Made by a program: the position numbers and the translations under genes
Shown: in pieces, positions 62,079 through 64,000 of the stretch
How positions within the stretch are numbered: position 1 is the first letter of the stretch
How the letters are laid out: each line of letters begins with the position of its first letter
Origin: Hymenolepis diminuta
Taxonomy: Eukaryota; Platyhelminthes; Cestoda; Cyclophyllidea; Hymenolepididae
NCBI GenBank assembly: GCA_900708905.1
Contig: CAADRB010000001.1
Coordinates: 1,633,753 to 1,697,752 of the forward strand
DNA: 64,000 nt
Direction: 5' to 3'
Notes under the pieces: generated by a model
What the model was told of the DNA's origin: nothing
The model's input: the letters and a program-made list of their open reading frames with translations, nothing else
The model's database searches: none

Positions 62079-64000
62079 GAGCCTCAAATTATTCTTTTCT
62101 GCCTTTTACAATTAAAACTGCACTTTTTTATAGACCTCTAAGTGGAAGAAAAAAATCATTACCAACTCCAAGATTATATAATTATGATAGTCATGTACTT
62201 TGATACTTTGCATTGCTGGAGGATTGTTGAGGAATAGAAAAATAAAGTGAAATTTTAAACCAAATTGAATATTAGTCGAATTTTAAACCAATAATAAATC
62301 TGTCGCGGTAATTACCAAAACCATGACCTTAATTTATTGCATTCCTATTAGAACCAGTTGAAATGTGCACCATTTCCGGCTATAGAACTTCTTAAAATTC
62401 ATTCTTGTGGTATTAACGAATTTCTCGAATGGGGATAATGCATTACTGACTGTGCTGGGGGGAGCAAGTTTTTAAATTCCTTTAAAATTCATAATTATGG
62501 AAATTTAAAGGGAGACATTTTATTCACTTTATAAACGTTAATGTAAATAAGAGGCACAATAACTGGCATGGTGAAACAGAGTGCTAAGAATGTTTAAATT
62601 CACTGGTTTATACTTGCCAACGTATAACCGTGTTTGATTGTCAAAAACAATTATCTCAAAGGAATTCCCACAAAATTAAATTGGACTTTTGACTTTTGTG
62701 GTAGGGGAAATGAATTTAGGCTCTTTATACCACAGAAATGAATGAGTTGCAATGAGATACGCCTCATTAATTATCACAGTTTTCGTGTTCATTTATTTAA
62801 GTTTGCATAAAGTGTAGGAATAGGATAACAGGATGCGTAGCCTTCTAATTCAAGGAAATTGAAGAGAGAGATCTGTGAGGCTTCACAACTACTTTTAATG
62901 CAATATGACATTCTTTGTTCAGGTAAGAATTTCAGTATTTAGGTCTGAAAATGATATTTCGCTACTACCTCGAAGCTGGGTCAGTTATAGGAAATTTCAC
63001 ATGCGGTAGGACAAAATATAAGACGAGGGGTTGCATGGCCAAGTTCTTCCTTGCGCGCTTGTTTTATCCCACACGTAGATGTTTAAGGTGATCGGACCAC
63101 CCAGCATTCATGTACTGTTCGGATCTGCCAGGCGGATAACGAAACTAGTGCTACGGGTTAGTGTTAGAGTGCTGATAGATATTAGTGGCATATCAATAAA
63201 CTTGGTTTATGTGCAAAATGAAAATAATATATCAGTATAATAGACAAAATGATCTATTTGACACGTGATCGTCTTTGTTTCTATTTTTATTTAGTGCATT
63301 TTTATCAAAGTCGACAAAATGGACGTATTGATGAAAGAGGTCCTTAAGTAGGCTGGGAAGAAATTAAGTTAAACACATCATCTAGACAAAGAAATGTGAT
63401 GTTTCTTTGTGGGAAGCAGTTGAAATGAGATAACTATAAGCAAAAGGGAGAAGAGATACCGCGAATATAAATGGAATATGAAAAGAGTCTGATCTCATTT
63501 TACTTTTGGATTCGGTATGTGTAGTATTTACTCAATGATTGTTTCCCTGCTTCGTGCCCCTTACTCCAATTTCACGATTCCTAACCTAGATAGGAGGGCG
63601 ACATCTTATTCACAATGTTTACTGCTTATGGATCAATTGATTGCTACTATTCTGTTGCAAGTGCTGAGGAAGTAGGATGACATGAGCTTACATTATCTTA
63701 GTACATTCTTAACCTTATGTACTTATAGTTAAGCTAGCAAGTAGTTGAAACTAGTGAAGGCCTATAAGCCAGGGAAGGACCCTCGAGAATCCAATGAAAG
63801 AGGAACTTTTGGACAAAATAGCATCGGGAACATGTGAAGATACTTTCTTCCTAATTCATAGCGCTCGTTTAGCACTTTTCCTGCCCACAAATTAGTGCAC
63901 TATTGAGAACTGTGCGTTTTTAAACACATCTTGAACTTTGGTAAGGAAAGTAATAAATTATTTTGTTTTGCTCAACGAGAGGTGTTAAAATAGGAACCAA
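61639..64000 (-). repeat. Inverted-duplication block A' (right copy, continues beyond window)
   Basis: Inverted copy of 37758-40114. The last base of the window still matches, so the duplication extends further. A few substitutions and indels separate the copies (for example around the TC microsatellite and at 62120-62200), about 98% identity in sampled parts, so it is more diverged than arms B/B'. Confidence 0.93.

Overview
The window is eukaryotic nuclear DNA from an invertebrate animal. It is AT-rich (about one third G+C by eye) and almost free of long open reading frames. The one convincing host gene is split by three short GT-AG introns (43, 73 and 87 bp) and sits behind a TATA box and initiator-like sites. 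Decayed mariner, Ty3/gypsy, LTR-like and tRNA-derived SINE sequences are scattered through it. The promoter style, short introns and mariner type would suit an arthropod (for example a chelicerate or copepod), but another invertebrate cannot be excluded from sequence alone.

Layout. 1-1560: a less AT-rich patch with a 133-codon minus-strand ORF and a short minus-strand coding-like stretch whose protein motif recurs at 20.6-20.9 kb. 2671-3789: a dead mariner transposase. 4537-5574: a compact four-exon gene for an unrecognised 244-residue Asn/Gln/Ser-rich protein, with promoter and poly(A) signal. 5820-5990: a minus-strand tRNA-derived SINE. 6-31 kb: mainly AT-rich non-coding DNA. 31-57 kb: non-coding DNA with retroelement debris, including a gypsy RNase H-integrase relic at 54.5-55.7 kb and LTR-like repeats.

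The most striking structure is at the right. 57390-58738 and 60290-61638 are 1,349-bp inverted arms with no net length difference around a 1,551-bp spacer. The right arm continues directly (61639-64000, running off the window) into an inverted copy of 37758-40114. On the left those two blocks are separated by 17.3 kb. So the window holds one side and the centre of a larger palindrome whose left arm carries a 17.3-kb insertion, or whose right arm lost it. The spacer is itself folded: it has 61-bp inverted repeats at 59730 and 60120 and an inverted copy of 35841-36134.

There is no operon or gene cluster, and the genes seen do not form a pathway. The live content is one small gene and a rearranging, repeat-laden region.
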